In this document: in pieces, positions 48,795 through 60,010 of the stretch
Numbering within the stretch: the first letter of the stretch is position 1
How the letters are laid out: each line of letters starts with the position of its first letter
Assembly (NCBI GenBank): GCA_029721515.1
Contig: CM056559.1
Coordinates: 1,737,001 to 1,801,000 of the forward strand
Source of the DNA: Synanceia verrucosa
Taxonomy: Eukaryota; Chordata; Actinopteri; Perciformes; Synanceiidae
Direction: 5' to 3'
Length of the DNA stretch: 64,000 bases
Position numbers and translations under genes: made by a program
Notes under the pieces: model-generated
The model's database searches: none
The model's input: only the letters and a program-made list of their open reading frames with translations
Told to the model about the DNA's origin: nothing

Positions 48795-49165
48795 CACAGA
48801 ACGACTTAGGTTTAGGCCACAAAACTACTTGGATGTAGGCAATACAACAACTTAGGTATAGGCGATAAAACTACTCAATTAGGTTTAGGAAAAAAATAAC
48901 TTAAGTGCAGGCAATAATGATACTTAATCATGTTCAGGCCACAAAACTACTTATTGTGGTGTCAGCAATAAAACTAATTAATTAGATTCAGGCAACAATG
49001 TTACTTAGGTTTAGGTCACAAAACTAAATAGTAGGGTTTAGGCTAAAAAATTACATATGTTTAGGCTACAAAACTACTTACTGTGGTGTCGGCAATAAAA
49101 CTAATTGGATTCAGGCAACAATGTTACTTAGTTAGGTTTAGGTCACAAACTGCTTATCCCTAGTT
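48795..49165 (+). repeat. Family A minisatellite, cluster 7
   Basis: 'acttaggtttaggccacaaa', 'actacttattgtggtgtc' and 'ggcaataaaactaatt' repeat; the block 48,940-49,010 and the block 49,070-49,150 share the rare 'tgtggtgtc' variant, a ~130-base duplication. Confidence 0.88.
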
Positions 49166-50455
49166 TAGAGATAAGCAGTTCTGCTGACTGGTTTGAGGAA
49201 AATAAATGAGACTCAAACGGTATGATGAAACCTGATCAGCTGAGACAAAACATGCGTCTCCTTGTTAGTTTTCTGTTTCCTACAGAGAGTCAGAAGCTCT
49301 TCTGACTTCCTGAAATGGCTGAAAATCGCATGGTTGAGTGTTTAAAGAGGCTGTGAGGGCTCAGCTGGATAGGCAGCTCTCCGCCGGCGGGTTGAGGTGA
49401 AGTAAAGCCAGCGTGTCGGCAGGGTGAGGTGAAGTGGCTCTAATCTGCCCTGCTGGCATGAGGCGAGTTACGACGCCGACAAGCGACGCCGGCGACCCGC
49501 CGAGACCGACTCAGTGCATCAGCCTCCCGCCGAGCGACGGACAGGTGGGAAATGGAGACGGCGTGAGGCCACATCATGGGATGCAGAAGCACCAAAACAG
49601 ATGTGGTGCAGATAGAGTTCGTTCGTCATGGAAACGCCCGGAGCTGCCGCACTGAATGTGACGACTAAATGACAAGATATGACTGTGACAGATCGCTGGA
49701 CCCCGGCTGTACGTTTCAAATAACTTTCTAATCTTTCTTTTAGAGGGAGAGGGAAGAAGGAAGGAGACAAGAGTGATGGATGAGGAAAGACAAAACTCAT
49801 CTGACTGCTACATGTGACGGAAATATGACTGTGAATACACTAAGATCTCTGTGAAGGATAGATTATGTTTCCAGAGCTGGTGGTGAAGAACGTGGACTTT
49901 AACTACCTACCTATCATCCATCTATCAGAACTCCATTTAAATCCATCATTCACCAAATCTGCACAGTCATAGTCCAACTGTGAAGCAGCCTAACCTCCCA
50001 GAGAGCACTTTTATTTCCCTAGAAATATTATTTTCCCATCTCGTCCATTTAGAGTCCTGGACTGAGAGATAATTCATTCATTAAACTACTGCAGCGATAT
50101 GCATCATCAAAACAATATCAAAATATCTATGCTATGACTAACAATTATTCTTTTGGAGAATCTGCCGTTATTTTGTGAGATTATTTAATTATCTGTATGA
50201 TCAAAAAGGCAAAAAACTTAATATTTAAGAGATGCAACCAACGTGTTCCTGGGGCACAAAAACTCTGATTATGATTTATTACAACATTTATTTTGGCATA
50301 TTATGCTGTGATTTTTTATTTTCCCATTTTGTACAATGGCATTTTTCAACAAAAAAATTAGTGACTTTTTAAATTTTTTTTCAGCCTAATACACTATGAT
50401 CAATAAAAATATTTTTGATATATAACACTATAAAATTTCATGATTTTTTTTTCTT
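49166..50455. other. Unrecognised stretch, CpG-rich at 49.38-49.63 kb
   Basis: 49,380-49,630 has dense CpG ('gacgccgacaagcgacgccg'). It could be a small CpG island or exon, but no protein family is recognisable. The rest is AT-rich. Confidence 0.4.
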
Positions 50456-50462
50456 GATTTTT

Positions 50463-50525
50463 TCACAAATTGTTACACCATGAATTTTCGACATACATTA
50501 CTATGCTTTTTCTTTTAAGATTTTT
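50463..50525 (+). repeat. Orphan satellite-like fragment
   Basis: 'accatgaattttcgacatac' then 'attactatgctttttc' corresponds to the array unit 'tcatgaattttcgacatac..tatagtatgacctttttc', 44 kb from the array. Confidence 0.7.
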
Positions 50526-50539
50526 TTTTTAACTAACTA

Positions 50540-50800
50540 GTTAAATAATTTTATTGTTGATTAATCGGTTGATTATTTTCACCATTAATAGATCAGAAAA
50601 ATGAAACTATTATTAAGTCAACAGGAAAATTAATATTTTTTCATTTATTATTTCAGTCATTTATCAAACTGATAATCATACTATTTCCTCTATTAATTGA
50701 TCAGTTGTTTGTTTCATTAAATGCCAGAAAATGTGGATCAAATGATATTGAGAGGAAAGGAAGCAGGAAATATTCATATTTAAGGAGCTTATTTTTTGGA
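50540..50800 (+). repeat. Family D dispersed repeat, plus strand, with internal duplication
   Basis: 'attgttgattaatcggttga' at 50,551 and 'ttaattgatcagttgtttgt' at 50,693 with 'gccagaaaatgtggatcaaa' and 'gaagcaggaaatattcatat'. Confidence 0.75.
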
Positions 50801-52330
50801 TTCCTGTAGAGCAGCTCTCAGAGCGTCGCTGCTTTCAACAGGAGGAATAATAAACATCCAGCAGAGCGAGAAAAAAAAAGCCTCTCCTGTCCCAGAATTC
50901 CTCCTGACCTAAATAGACCAGTATGGATACTCTGCTGATACCAGTCCATTTGTTCCCATCACCTCCCTCTGCCACGACCCGTCACGCACCGTTAGCCCTC
51001 GATTGACTCCAGGCTGGATGGAGCTGGATGGAGCTGGATGGAGCTAACCACCATTTCCCCTCCACCTATTTAGAGTCCAGTGGACCTGGAGCTGACGTTG
51101 GTCCGGCGCCACCAGCTGATCCAACGACGAGACAACGAATAATAATAAAGAGTCGGATCTGCACCTCAAGTTCCCTGAACACCTCTTTACCTTAGAATGA
51201 CAGGTTTGGAAAAATCAGTTTTCACACATCTCACCGTAAACAAATATTACATAAGTATTTGCAGAGGGCCGTACCAACTAGCTCTGATTCAACAACACCA
51301 GATAGATATGAAGTAACCATAGGATTTCTGGATCAGTGACTGTAGTTTAAAGCCAAGCAGCTGGGAACAAAACAGGAGAGGAAAGAGCTGATAGAAAGTG
51401 TCCTCTCAGAGAGCAGCAGCAGCTAAATGGTTTATACCTGCATGCAGCCTACAGTAACTGACTCCAATCTGAAGCCTCGGCCTCCAAATCTCATTTGGCT
51501 CTGGGACCCGAGGCCCGACTCGCTGATAGAGAGGGGGAAAAAGTGAATAACAGCAGAGAGGAGGCAAAAAAAAAAAAATGAGGGTAAAAGAGTGTCAGGG
51601 AGAGAACGAATGGCAGGAAATTGGGCTGGAGGAAGGTATGAAGGCAGAGGGTGCGACGGCGAAGGGATGGCCGGGGATATATGTTCAGGCCGGGATGGAT
51701 TGAGAGAGTAAACAGAGGTTAAGGAGGGATAAAACCACAGAGATGGAGGCTTGTTCTGAGATGTTGGGAGAAAATAAAAGAGTGTGAAGAAAAAGAGAAA
51801 AGCGTGAGGCGAATCTGAGGATGTCTGAGAGGAAGGAGGTAAGGAAGAGTGTGACGGATCGGGAGGAAGAAGCCTGGAGAAAGAACTCCATCAGACGAGA
51901 GGAAGAGGAGGAAGAGGAGGGCGACGGAGATCCAGAGGTGAGAAAGTGACGGAGGGGAGATTTCCCCGGGTTTGAAATTCCTCTTTCTGCCCTTTAAATC
52001 CTCCTCCTTTATTTCCACTTCTTTTCTGCTGCCGTCACTGAAATTAAAACAAGACGATCAGAGAGTGAAAGAAACCAGACTGCATGGATTCATAAAGGGA
52101 CGAAGAAAACACCACGTATGATGGTGATTAGTGTTTAAAATCAGCTCAAACTGACAGTGTTTGGAAACTCATATGCTGAGTTTAATCTGTGCAAACATCC
52201 ACTCATTGATTTTATTCAACATCATGGCTGGACTGAAAAGAAAAGTAAAATATGCTGCCCGACTGTCGTCACTAACAGAACAGTAAGCAAAGCAGAGAGA
52301 GACCTGTGGAAGACAGAAAACACTCACCTC
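50801..52330. other. Unrecognised stretch with local purine bias
   Basis: (GGATGGAGCT)n three to four units at 51,015-51,046. 51,525-51,960 is purine-rich (aggaagaggaggaagagg). No gene. Confidence 0.5.
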
Positions 52331-52332
52331 CT

Positions 52333-53035
52333 TCACTTCTTCCTCTCCTTTCTCCCTCCCTTCCCTCCTTCTTCCTTTCTTCCTCCCATCCTTCTTCCTC
52401 CCTTCCTCCTTCCATCCTTCTTCCTCCTCTCTGTCATCCCTTCCTCCTTCCATCCTTCCCCCTCCTTCCCCTCTTCTTTCCACCCTTCTTTCCTCTCCTC
52501 CTTCCTCTCTTCTTTCCTTCCATCCTTCCCCCTTCTTCCTCTCATCCTTCCTCCTCTTCCTTCCATCCTTCCTCTCTTCCTCCTCCCATGCGTCCTCCAT
52601 CCTTCTTCCCCTTCCTTCCTTTCTTCTTCCCTTTTATCTCCCATCCATTCTTCCTCCCTTCCTTCCTCATGTCCTTCCTCCCTCCCTTCCTCCCATCCGT
52701 CCTTCCACCCATTCTTTCTTCATTCATCCTTCCTTCCTCCCACCCATCCTCCTCCCCTCCTTCCTCCCATTACTCTTCTTTCTCCTCTTCCATCCATCCT
52801 TCCTCCCTTCCTCCTCCCATGCTTCCTCCATCCTTCTTCCCCTTCCTTCCCTTCTTCCCTCCCATCCTTTCTTCCTCCGTTGCTCCCTCCCTTCCTTCCT
52901 CCCTTCCTTCCTCCCATCCTTCCTCCCTCCCTTCCCTCCTCCCATCCTTCCTTCCACCCATTTTTCCTCCCTTCCTTCCTCCCATCCATCCTCCCCTCCT
53001 TCCTCCCATCCCTCTTCCTCCTCCTCTTCCTGTCC
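52333..53035. repeat. 700-bp polypyrimidine tract (CTTCCTCC-type)
   Basis: Almost pure C/T on the plus strand: cttcctccc, atccttcctcc and similar words, with scattered 'catcc'. Near-repeats such as 'cttcctcccatgc(g/t)tcctcc' recur near 52,576 and 52,809 (about 233 apart). The long frames on both strands (Ser/Pro/Leu-rich or Gly/Glu/Arg/Lys-rich) are repeat products, not proteins. Confidence 0.95.
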
Positions 53036-53345
53036 AGACCACCGTTGGCCCGGCGCCCAGTAACCGGTCGGCTTCGGAGGCCAGACGGAGCTGGAAGACA
53101 AACTACCCGTGGTGTCTGGAGGCAGATAGAGAGTAGGAGTAGAGGAGGTGAAATAAGGAGGGAGGTGTAGAGATGGAGGGATAGAGCCAGAGGGAGTGGA
53201 GGTAAAGCATGCTGGAGCATTGATTTGCAATTCCAATGAAGGCTGCTTACAGTGAATTACACGCCGACACACTCCGGCTTAAGTGTGCATAAATAATGAC
53301 GCCCAGCTCTGCGCCGTAATGGACGGTCGAGGCGTAACCAAGTTA
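53036..53345. other. Unique stretch after the pyrimidine tract
   Basis: 53,040-53,135 is GC-rich and starts just after a perfect acceptor-like CTTCCTGTCCAG; the plus frame ends at a stop after about 32 codons. I do not recognise the peptide. 53,215-53,330 ('aatgaaggctgcttacagtg') resembles conserved non-coding DNA in appearance. Confidence 0.3.
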
Positions 53346-55060
53346 GTGGAGTGACATCAACATTAAAACCATTTCAAAAAGAGCCAATCCCAACTGTCCT
53401 CAGCTATGAATAGACCATGAGCTTCCTGCCTCTCTCCTGAGACTCAGATCTTTTAGAAGTTATTAGTTATTTCAATAATTAATCTTTGGGGGCGAGTGCA
53501 TTAGTTCATCAAATCCCATCTATGACCAAATCCCTGCTTTTAATATCATCAAAGCGTCTGAATGAGCATCATCATCCATCAGGTTCAAGAGGCTCTGTGA
53601 GATTTCAACAACAACTTATGAAAAGTTTGTCCCCCTTTTTCATGAGTTCACCTTTCAATGTCCACTACCTTTTCAAAATAAACTTAAGTGGTTTGCTGCC
53701 TAACCATAACAATGTGATGTATAAAAGGCACATGTAAAGCCTAAAACATGTTGTTATGGTCACACAGACAAACTGAAAGTGAATAAAACAACAAAATACG
53801 CAAAATAAAACACAGATTATGGTCGAACCTTATTTGTAGTCACAAAAACATTAAACATGATCTGATCATAGGTCGAGTTTTAAACACTCGACATCCAGCT
53901 TCTAGTTCCATTTAAACGACGATGAAAAATAAAAATATTTCAAATGTATGGAGAATGTGTTGATTGTTGGCTGTATCTTTTAGCTATATTTTCTCATAGT
54001 CATAGTTTTTCTGGCACTTTGTTGACTTTTTTTCCACAGTAAAGCTGCAGTTTTACTGAGGCAGGATTACAGGAAGCTTTAGAAACCTGGACACCAAGAC
54101 TAATGCACAGAAAGATACATTTAGTTTCACTTTCAAACCTGACGCTGCTATAATTGATCATCCTCCTGAAGTTTTAACATTTTTTAAACAACAGACAGAA
54201 AAAAACAGCTGTTTTTGTCATTTCAGCACACAAAAATGTAATGCCTGTGAACGTTCGCTCAGATTTAAAGGCGTCTGAAAGACGCAGCAGCAGCTTTACC
54301 TCTTGTATTTCACACCTGCAGCACTTTTTTCCCAGACAAAGCCTGAATGAAGGCTGAAGTGGTGGGAAGGAAACTTGGCAGCGCCTCCCTCTCAGTCTTA
54401 ATGTGGGTGTAATCTCCTCTGTTCTCAGGGAGCGCTGCATGCAAGCAGGCATGTGTTGGTAATGGGCCCCTGTGGAGCGCCAGCCACAGATTAGCATGGC
54501 GAAGGCTTGTCAAACACAAAGATGGCGGTGAGGCCAGACGCCGGCGAGCCGACGATCCACCGCAGAAGATGATGGTGAGAAGACGGAGACAGGGACAGAT
54601 ACTGGACAACTGCAGAAGACAGATGGATGGACGGCGCTAAACGAGGCCATCAGTCAACGAGTTAACGGCCCGTGATGTGGCGTCGTCGCCAACAAGCAGC
54701 CTTTTGTTTGTTTGTGTCAGGAAGAGAGGACAACAAACAACAGAGACAAACTGAGAGACGATTAAAGACACTCAAGACATGGACCGTCACATCTTAGACA
54801 GCGTTACAGTTATTAATTCAACTGTGCTTCATCGCTTATAAACTAATAAAAGTCATTCAAAGTGATGAAGTGCAGTTGTCCAGTATTTTCTGAACTGAGT
54901 GATGTGGAATATAAAAGTAAATCTATATTCAGAGATTAATAGATCTATTATTCTCCACCCAGTGTCAGGTGTTTACCACCTCTGCCCTAAATTAACAGTA
55001 TTCCTGATTACCAGAATGTTTTTAATGTTTTTAATATTTTTAATACGGCCAAGCCCTTTA
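53346..55060. other. Unrecognised stretch
   Basis: A single family A-like unit lies at 53,683-53,710 in minus orientation. 54,400-54,720 is CpG-richer and repeat-free. No gene supported. Confidence 0.4.
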
Positions 55061-55064
55061 ATGA

Positions 55065-55665
55065 CAAAATATTATTGTTGTTGTCCAGGTAATTTATTGT
55101 TTTACAAAGAAAACATAAAAGCACATTGATGTTAACCCTTCAACATCTGAGGCTCAAAATTTCTGTCTAGAACACGAGAACATCTGTCAATTATTTATAA
55201 CTTATTTTTAATTTATTTGCATGTTGTAAAAGTTATAATAGTTTAAAAAACTTGAATTGAATTTGATTTTAGTTTCATTTGGGGAAAAGTCATTGGAATT
55301 GAACATGAATAACAGATTTTGCATGTAAAAGTTGAAATTTGAAAAGTATGAAAACTATCTAGGTTACATTTTTGTGAGTCTTTGTCTCTAAATATGTAAA
55401 AATTGTCCAGAAAAAGATGTTTTTGCTTCCAGGAGAAGCAGTAACGAAATTACCGTAATGACACCATGTTGACTGTAAAGCTCAACATCTCTGCTTCAAA
55501 AACTGTTGGATTTTTTCAGCACAAACCGTTATGTAATTACGGTAATCCAAAATGTGCATGTGCGACACGTTCAGTGTTAAAGGGTTAAACTTCCTGCCCT
55601 TCCTGAACAGCAAACAGTGTTTTAGTGGTTGTTTGTTATCCTGGATTCATTTCTTAGTGTTCTGG
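55065..55665 (+). repeat. Dispersed repeat interrupted by a TTAA element
   Basis: Left part 55,065-55,131 ('attattgttgttgtccaggt') and right part 55,589-55,660 ('cccttcctgaacagcaaaca', 'gtgttttagtggttgtttg') correspond in order to one continuous sequence at 63,878-64,000. Confidence 0.75.
55132..55588. mobile_element. piggyBac-like MITE, 457 bp, TTAA at both ends
   Basis: The element begins TTAACCCTTCAACATCTG (55,132) and ends CAGTGTTAAAGGGTTAA (55,588): imperfect terminal inverted repeats of about 14-18 bases with TTAA on both sides, the target duplication expected for the piggyBac superfamily. No transposase frame is present, so it is non-autonomous. Near its right end 'gaaattaccgtaatgac' and 'taattacggtaatcc' form an inner inverted pair. 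The interrupted host repeat has an uninterrupted relative at 63.88 kb, which supports insertion. Confidence 0.75.
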
Positions 55666-56560
55666 GTCAAATTTGGGTCGAAAAAGGTGAATTCCTTCTC
55701 AGACTTTTAGTGTGTTAAATAATTAAGAGGATGAATAAAGATAATAATAAGGGTTCTTGTCATTTGGGTGAATTACATCTTTAAATAAATATAAATACCA
55801 GTGATATGAAGACAGTTATACATTCTAAAAGCTTTGTGCAGAAATAAGGGAAAGTTTTTCCATCGTGACCCCCGTCAGTCGCTCTAATTCGCTCTCTCCT
55901 TCCTCTAACTCTGATTGAGCCATTAAACCAGCCGAGCCGGCTGATTAATACACTGCATGTCAGGCTAAATTGATTCATTGCAGTAAATGATTTGATGAGG
56001 GGTCAGTCCACAAATCTAACAGGACTAATGTGAAGCTAATGGCAAATGACAACAGGACCGAGCTAAACAGGAAGACAGCCGGCGTCCTCAAGGTCGGACG
56101 AGCGAGTCGGAGAAAACTAAAAGTTTGGGATGGCATTAAAAAAAGTCAGATCAATGTAGAGTTAAATGGTAAAGATGGGTGTTGAATATAAAGACCCAGG
56201 AAAGGATTTATTCACCTAAATAATCATAAAATGCCACATATACGGTATATATATTAACAATACCGTGTTCCCATAGCAACAAGCGACCAAAAGACATCCA
56301 GTTTATTATCCTGTAAGACAGGAAATCTTCACATCTGAAGTTTTGCTGTTTTTTTTTCTTGGAAAATGGAATATGATAATCCACAATCAAATCATTGATT
56401 AAAGAACTGTTTCAGTTCTAATTAAAACAACTCTTAACTAAAGATACTGATAAAATTATCAGAGAAAAAAAGAGGAGTAGCCTAGTGGACGATATATGTT
56501 CGAAAATCTGGGGAAACCAACTAGAATTCAAGAGTGTTTTTTAAATCACCAGCATCTGAC
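55666..56560. other. Unrecognised stretch, possible conserved non-coding DNA
   Basis: 55,880-56,070 ('gctaaattgattcattgcag', 'taatgtgaagctaatggc') is repeat-free and looks like conserved non-coding DNA; untested. Confidence 0.35.
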
Positions 56561-56564
56561 TAGG

Positions 56565-56865
56565 ACTTGAACTGGTGATAATTTTCATTGTTCATTAATC
56601 TGTTGATTATTACTGATACTAACTGATCAGTTTGTTTGGTTTATAAAATGTCAGAAAATGACAAATTTGGATCAAAAGTCTCAAATATATTCAGTTTATT
56701 ATCATAGAGGAGGAAAGAAAGTAAATTTAAGGTCACATTTAAGGTAAGATCAGAGATATTACACTTTTATTTTGTTAAAAAAATGCTCAAACCCATTAAT
56801 AGATTATCAGAATAGTTGCCAGATTAATTTAGCAGTTGCCAACTAATCATTTAATTGTTTTTTTT
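56565..56865 (+). repeat. Family D dispersed repeat, full-length copy
   Basis: Starts near 'gaactggtgataattttcat' and ends 'ttgccaactaatcatttaat'. It holds 'gtttataaaatgtcagaaaa', 'tcaaatatattcagtttatt' and 'aatagttgccagattaattt' in the order known from other copies. Confidence 0.88.
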
Positions 56866-57910
56866 TGTGTTCTGTGTATGTTAGATACATGGAGAATTAG
56901 TGGCAGCAGCAGAATAAATTAAACATATGAGGATCAATTCATGGTTGATCGTGTCTTTTAATGATATTTGCTGTATTTCACTTTATAAAACGCTATTATA
57001 GATGCTATTTTCTGGTACTTTGCAGATCTTTTTCACGGCAGGATTACAGAAAGCTTTCAGTCACTGGATTCTGGGTGAAAGTGTGATTCACTTCACGACG
57101 GACGCATGCATCATTTTACAGCGACGTGAACGCCGGCAGCCAGGAAATGGGAGACAAAAAAAACTGAAAAATGTATGAAGCAGGGAAAATGTGAGAACCT
57201 GTAAATTGGAGCGATTTGGGGACGAGTGTATAAAGACACGTCTAAAGCTGCTAAAGGCTGCAGGCTTTTATTTTTTTATTTTTCCAGCGGCTGGGTCGCC
57301 CATGGAGACAAACCTGAGCGCTGAGGGAAACAACATCAACGAAATGGCTGAATAATTGAATGACCAAATGAAAGAGGCTGCGCTGCTGAGCGGATCAATA
57401 CACTCCAGCTCTCCCCATCACTCTCTTTCTTTTCTCTTTCCCTCTCTGGTCAAACACATTTCTATTCATTTCATGCTCATGGTGCATCTTTCCATCATCC
57501 CCCCCTTTTACTCTTTTACATCCATCCTTTGTTTCTCTCTATAAAAGCCTTTAAACTTCACATCTTCACTGCCTTACAAACAACAGAGAGGCGTTTTATT
57601 TCCAATATTTACTCTGACAAACCAACACTTCTAGTCAATATTAGACTTTTATTAAAAGGCAGACTCTGCAGAGCCTGTGGTCGACCTCACGATGGATCTG
57701 ATTGATCATTAGTTCATCAAAGAGCCGATAAATACTCTGGTTTTAAAGCTCTGGGGAACAATAGTGAACTGGTAGGACATCAGCTATTAGAGCAAAAGAG
57801 TCAATCAGCTGTAATTCAGAGGTATTGATTAGACTGAAAGACGACGAGTCCAATCATCCATCCGTTTTTCTTTTATATTTCTGTGGAGAAATATTTACTG
57901 TCTCAAGAAA
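56866..57910. other. Unrecognised stretch
   Basis: No gene or repeat that I can name. Confidence 0.4.
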
Positions 57911-57914
57911 AACA

Positions 57915-58060
57915 AATGTAAATAGTATAGTATGTATGTTAAAAGTTATTGTTCAGTATGTCTGAAAAAAGTGAAAAGTCATTGTATAATATGTTGAAAT
58001 AAATCCAACAAAACATAGTACAGTTTGTCAAAAAAGGTCAGGAAAAGTCACAGTTTAACC
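57915..58060 (-). repeat. Diverged relative of the satellite unit, minus strand
   Basis: Read on the minus strand: 'caacatattatacaatgact', 'cagacatactgaacaataac' and 'acatacatactatactat', spaced about 30-36 bases, resembling the array's ~36-base ancestral unit. Confidence 0.45.
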
Positions 58061-59125
58061 AATTCAATCACCGGCTGTTTTGTTTTAAATAAAAACATAT
58101 AAACATTATTTGATTACATAGCAAATTAAATAATCTTATATTTAATCCAACATAAATAATGTCCTTCATGTTTTATATTAACATGGAACCAACCTAAAAA
58201 ATGTGGGAAAACACTAAATAATGCATAAATGTATAATAATTAAAACCAATGATTAAAAAAACTAAAAATAAAAAATATTAAAAAAGCAATTTTCAAGAAT
58301 GGGTGACAGATATGAATGGTGATGACTCAGCAAAAAATAACCATTGAAAATGAGACGGGGTGGTGTTGAAACTTGTTGTACGCGAAATAAAAAGCTCCCA
58401 GTCGGTCTCTGGAGTCACCGCAGACTTTTCTCTTTAAGAATACTTTCAATATTTGCTCGCTTCCTCCTTCATGTCGCTGTAAATATGAGTCGGCCTGCAT
58501 CACAGATCCCATCTCAGGAGACGGCGGCGTCGTCAGCGAGGCGGAAAAGACACTGTTGGATTTCACAAAAGAGGTTAACAGGTGAGCGGGAGGAGATGGG
58601 AAATGGATGAGTGTTTTTTTCTGAGTCAAGCCTCATGAACGCCTCCATGTTTCTACCTGATCAGTCGAAGCAGTGAAGCAGAGTTTTCCCTGCGACTCGG
58701 TGGTTAAATGTTTACAGCAGAGCAGTGCTGGTCCTCACCTGAGCAAATGGTGTTTGGGTTTAAGCCAAGACCTGCGGTTGGTTTATGTCTAGGTGAGCAT
58801 TGAAGGCGCCGCAGTGCGAGGAGCTTTTAGTGTTGTGCTGAATTAAAGCCGTAATTCTCACCAATGGACGGCTGCTGTCTCAAAGTTTCCTGCCTCTCTT
58901 GTACCTTTCCTTGTGGTGACTCTGCCCACGACTGAAAGGCAAAGGGAAGAAGAAAAAGAAAGACTGCAAAGTAAAATGTACAGTTTATGTCACAACGAGC
59001 CTCTTGTATTGGTGCTCTATCAGTATTCAGAGCTTTAATGTAACACGTGCTTACTAAGATATGGAGGAGTAACGTCCACCTGAGCCTCTGTGTGTTGTTC
59101 TAAGAGCTTCTCAATGCTTTGGTGC
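58061..59125. other. Unrecognised stretch
   Basis: A frame-rich patch at 58,330-58,620 has no family that I recognise. No gene supported. Confidence 0.4.
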
Positions 59126-59129
59126 ACCT

Positions 59130-60010
59130 GAGCAGCCATGATGATGGCTCAGCACTATAAGCGCTGTTAGCATTTTTGGCTGAAAGATGGTGGCTCAGTT
59201 GTAACACCGTTAGAGCTATTAGCACTGTTAGCACTGCTGGCTGAGAGCTGACGGTTCAGTGGTTCCACTGTTAGCGCTATTAGCACTGTTAGCTCTGTTG
59301 CTGAGAGATGATGCCTCAGTTGTTCCACCATTAGCTATTAGCACTGTTAGCTCTGTTGGCTGAGAGATGATGCCTTAGTTGTTCCACCATTAGCTATTAG
59401 CACTGTTAGCACTGCTGGCTGAGAGCTGACGGTTCAGTGGTTCCACTGTTAGCGCTATTAGCACTGTTAGCTCTGTTGGCTGAGAGATGATGCCTCAGAT
59501 GTTCCACCATTAGCTATTAGCACTGTTAGCACTGTTGGCTGAGAGACGGTGGCTCAGTTGTAACACCATTAGAGCTATTAGCACTGTTAGCACTGCTGGC
59601 TGAGAGCTGACGGTTCAGTGGTTCCACTGTTAGCGCTATTAGCACTGTTAGCTCTGTTGGCTGAGAGATGATGCCTCAGTTGTAACACCATTAGAGCTAT
59701 TAGCACTGTTAGCACTGTTGGCTGAGAGACGGTGCCTTAGTTGTAACACCATTAGAGCTATTAGCACTGTTAGCACTGTAGGCTGACAGCTGAGGGTTCA
59801 GTTGCTGCACAGTTAGTGCTATTAGCAATGCTAGCACTGTGGACTGTGAGCTGAGAGTTCAGCTGTAGCACTATTAGCAATGTTAGCACTGTTGGCTGAC
59901 AGCTAACAGTTTAGTTGTGGCATTGTTAGGGTTGTTAGCATACTAGCGCTGTTAGCACTACTAGTGCTGTTTGCTCTGTTGGCTGAGAACTGACGACTCA
60001 GCCATTGCCA
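59130..60010. repeat. ~60-bp minisatellite with 'agcactgttagcactg' core, ~14 copies
   Basis: Units of 58-64 bases: 'ggctgagagatgatgcctca', 'gttgtaacaccattagagct', 'attagcactgttagcactgt'. Two main unit types (gttccacc and gtaacacc) are mixed, with a block from about 59,340 to 59,460 recurring at about 59,520-59,650. Ends decay toward 60,000. Confidence 0.93.

Noticed and set aside
53036..53136. Possible exon after the pyrimidine tract
   Set aside because: The peptide is not recognised, it stops after about 32 codons and no partner exons are seen; kept only as a check item.
52157..53170. Long open frames (up to 337 codons) on both strands
   Set aside because: They run through the pyrimidine tract; the products are Ser/Pro/Leu or Gly/Lys/Glu/Arg runs with no domain, and frames are open in several registers at once.
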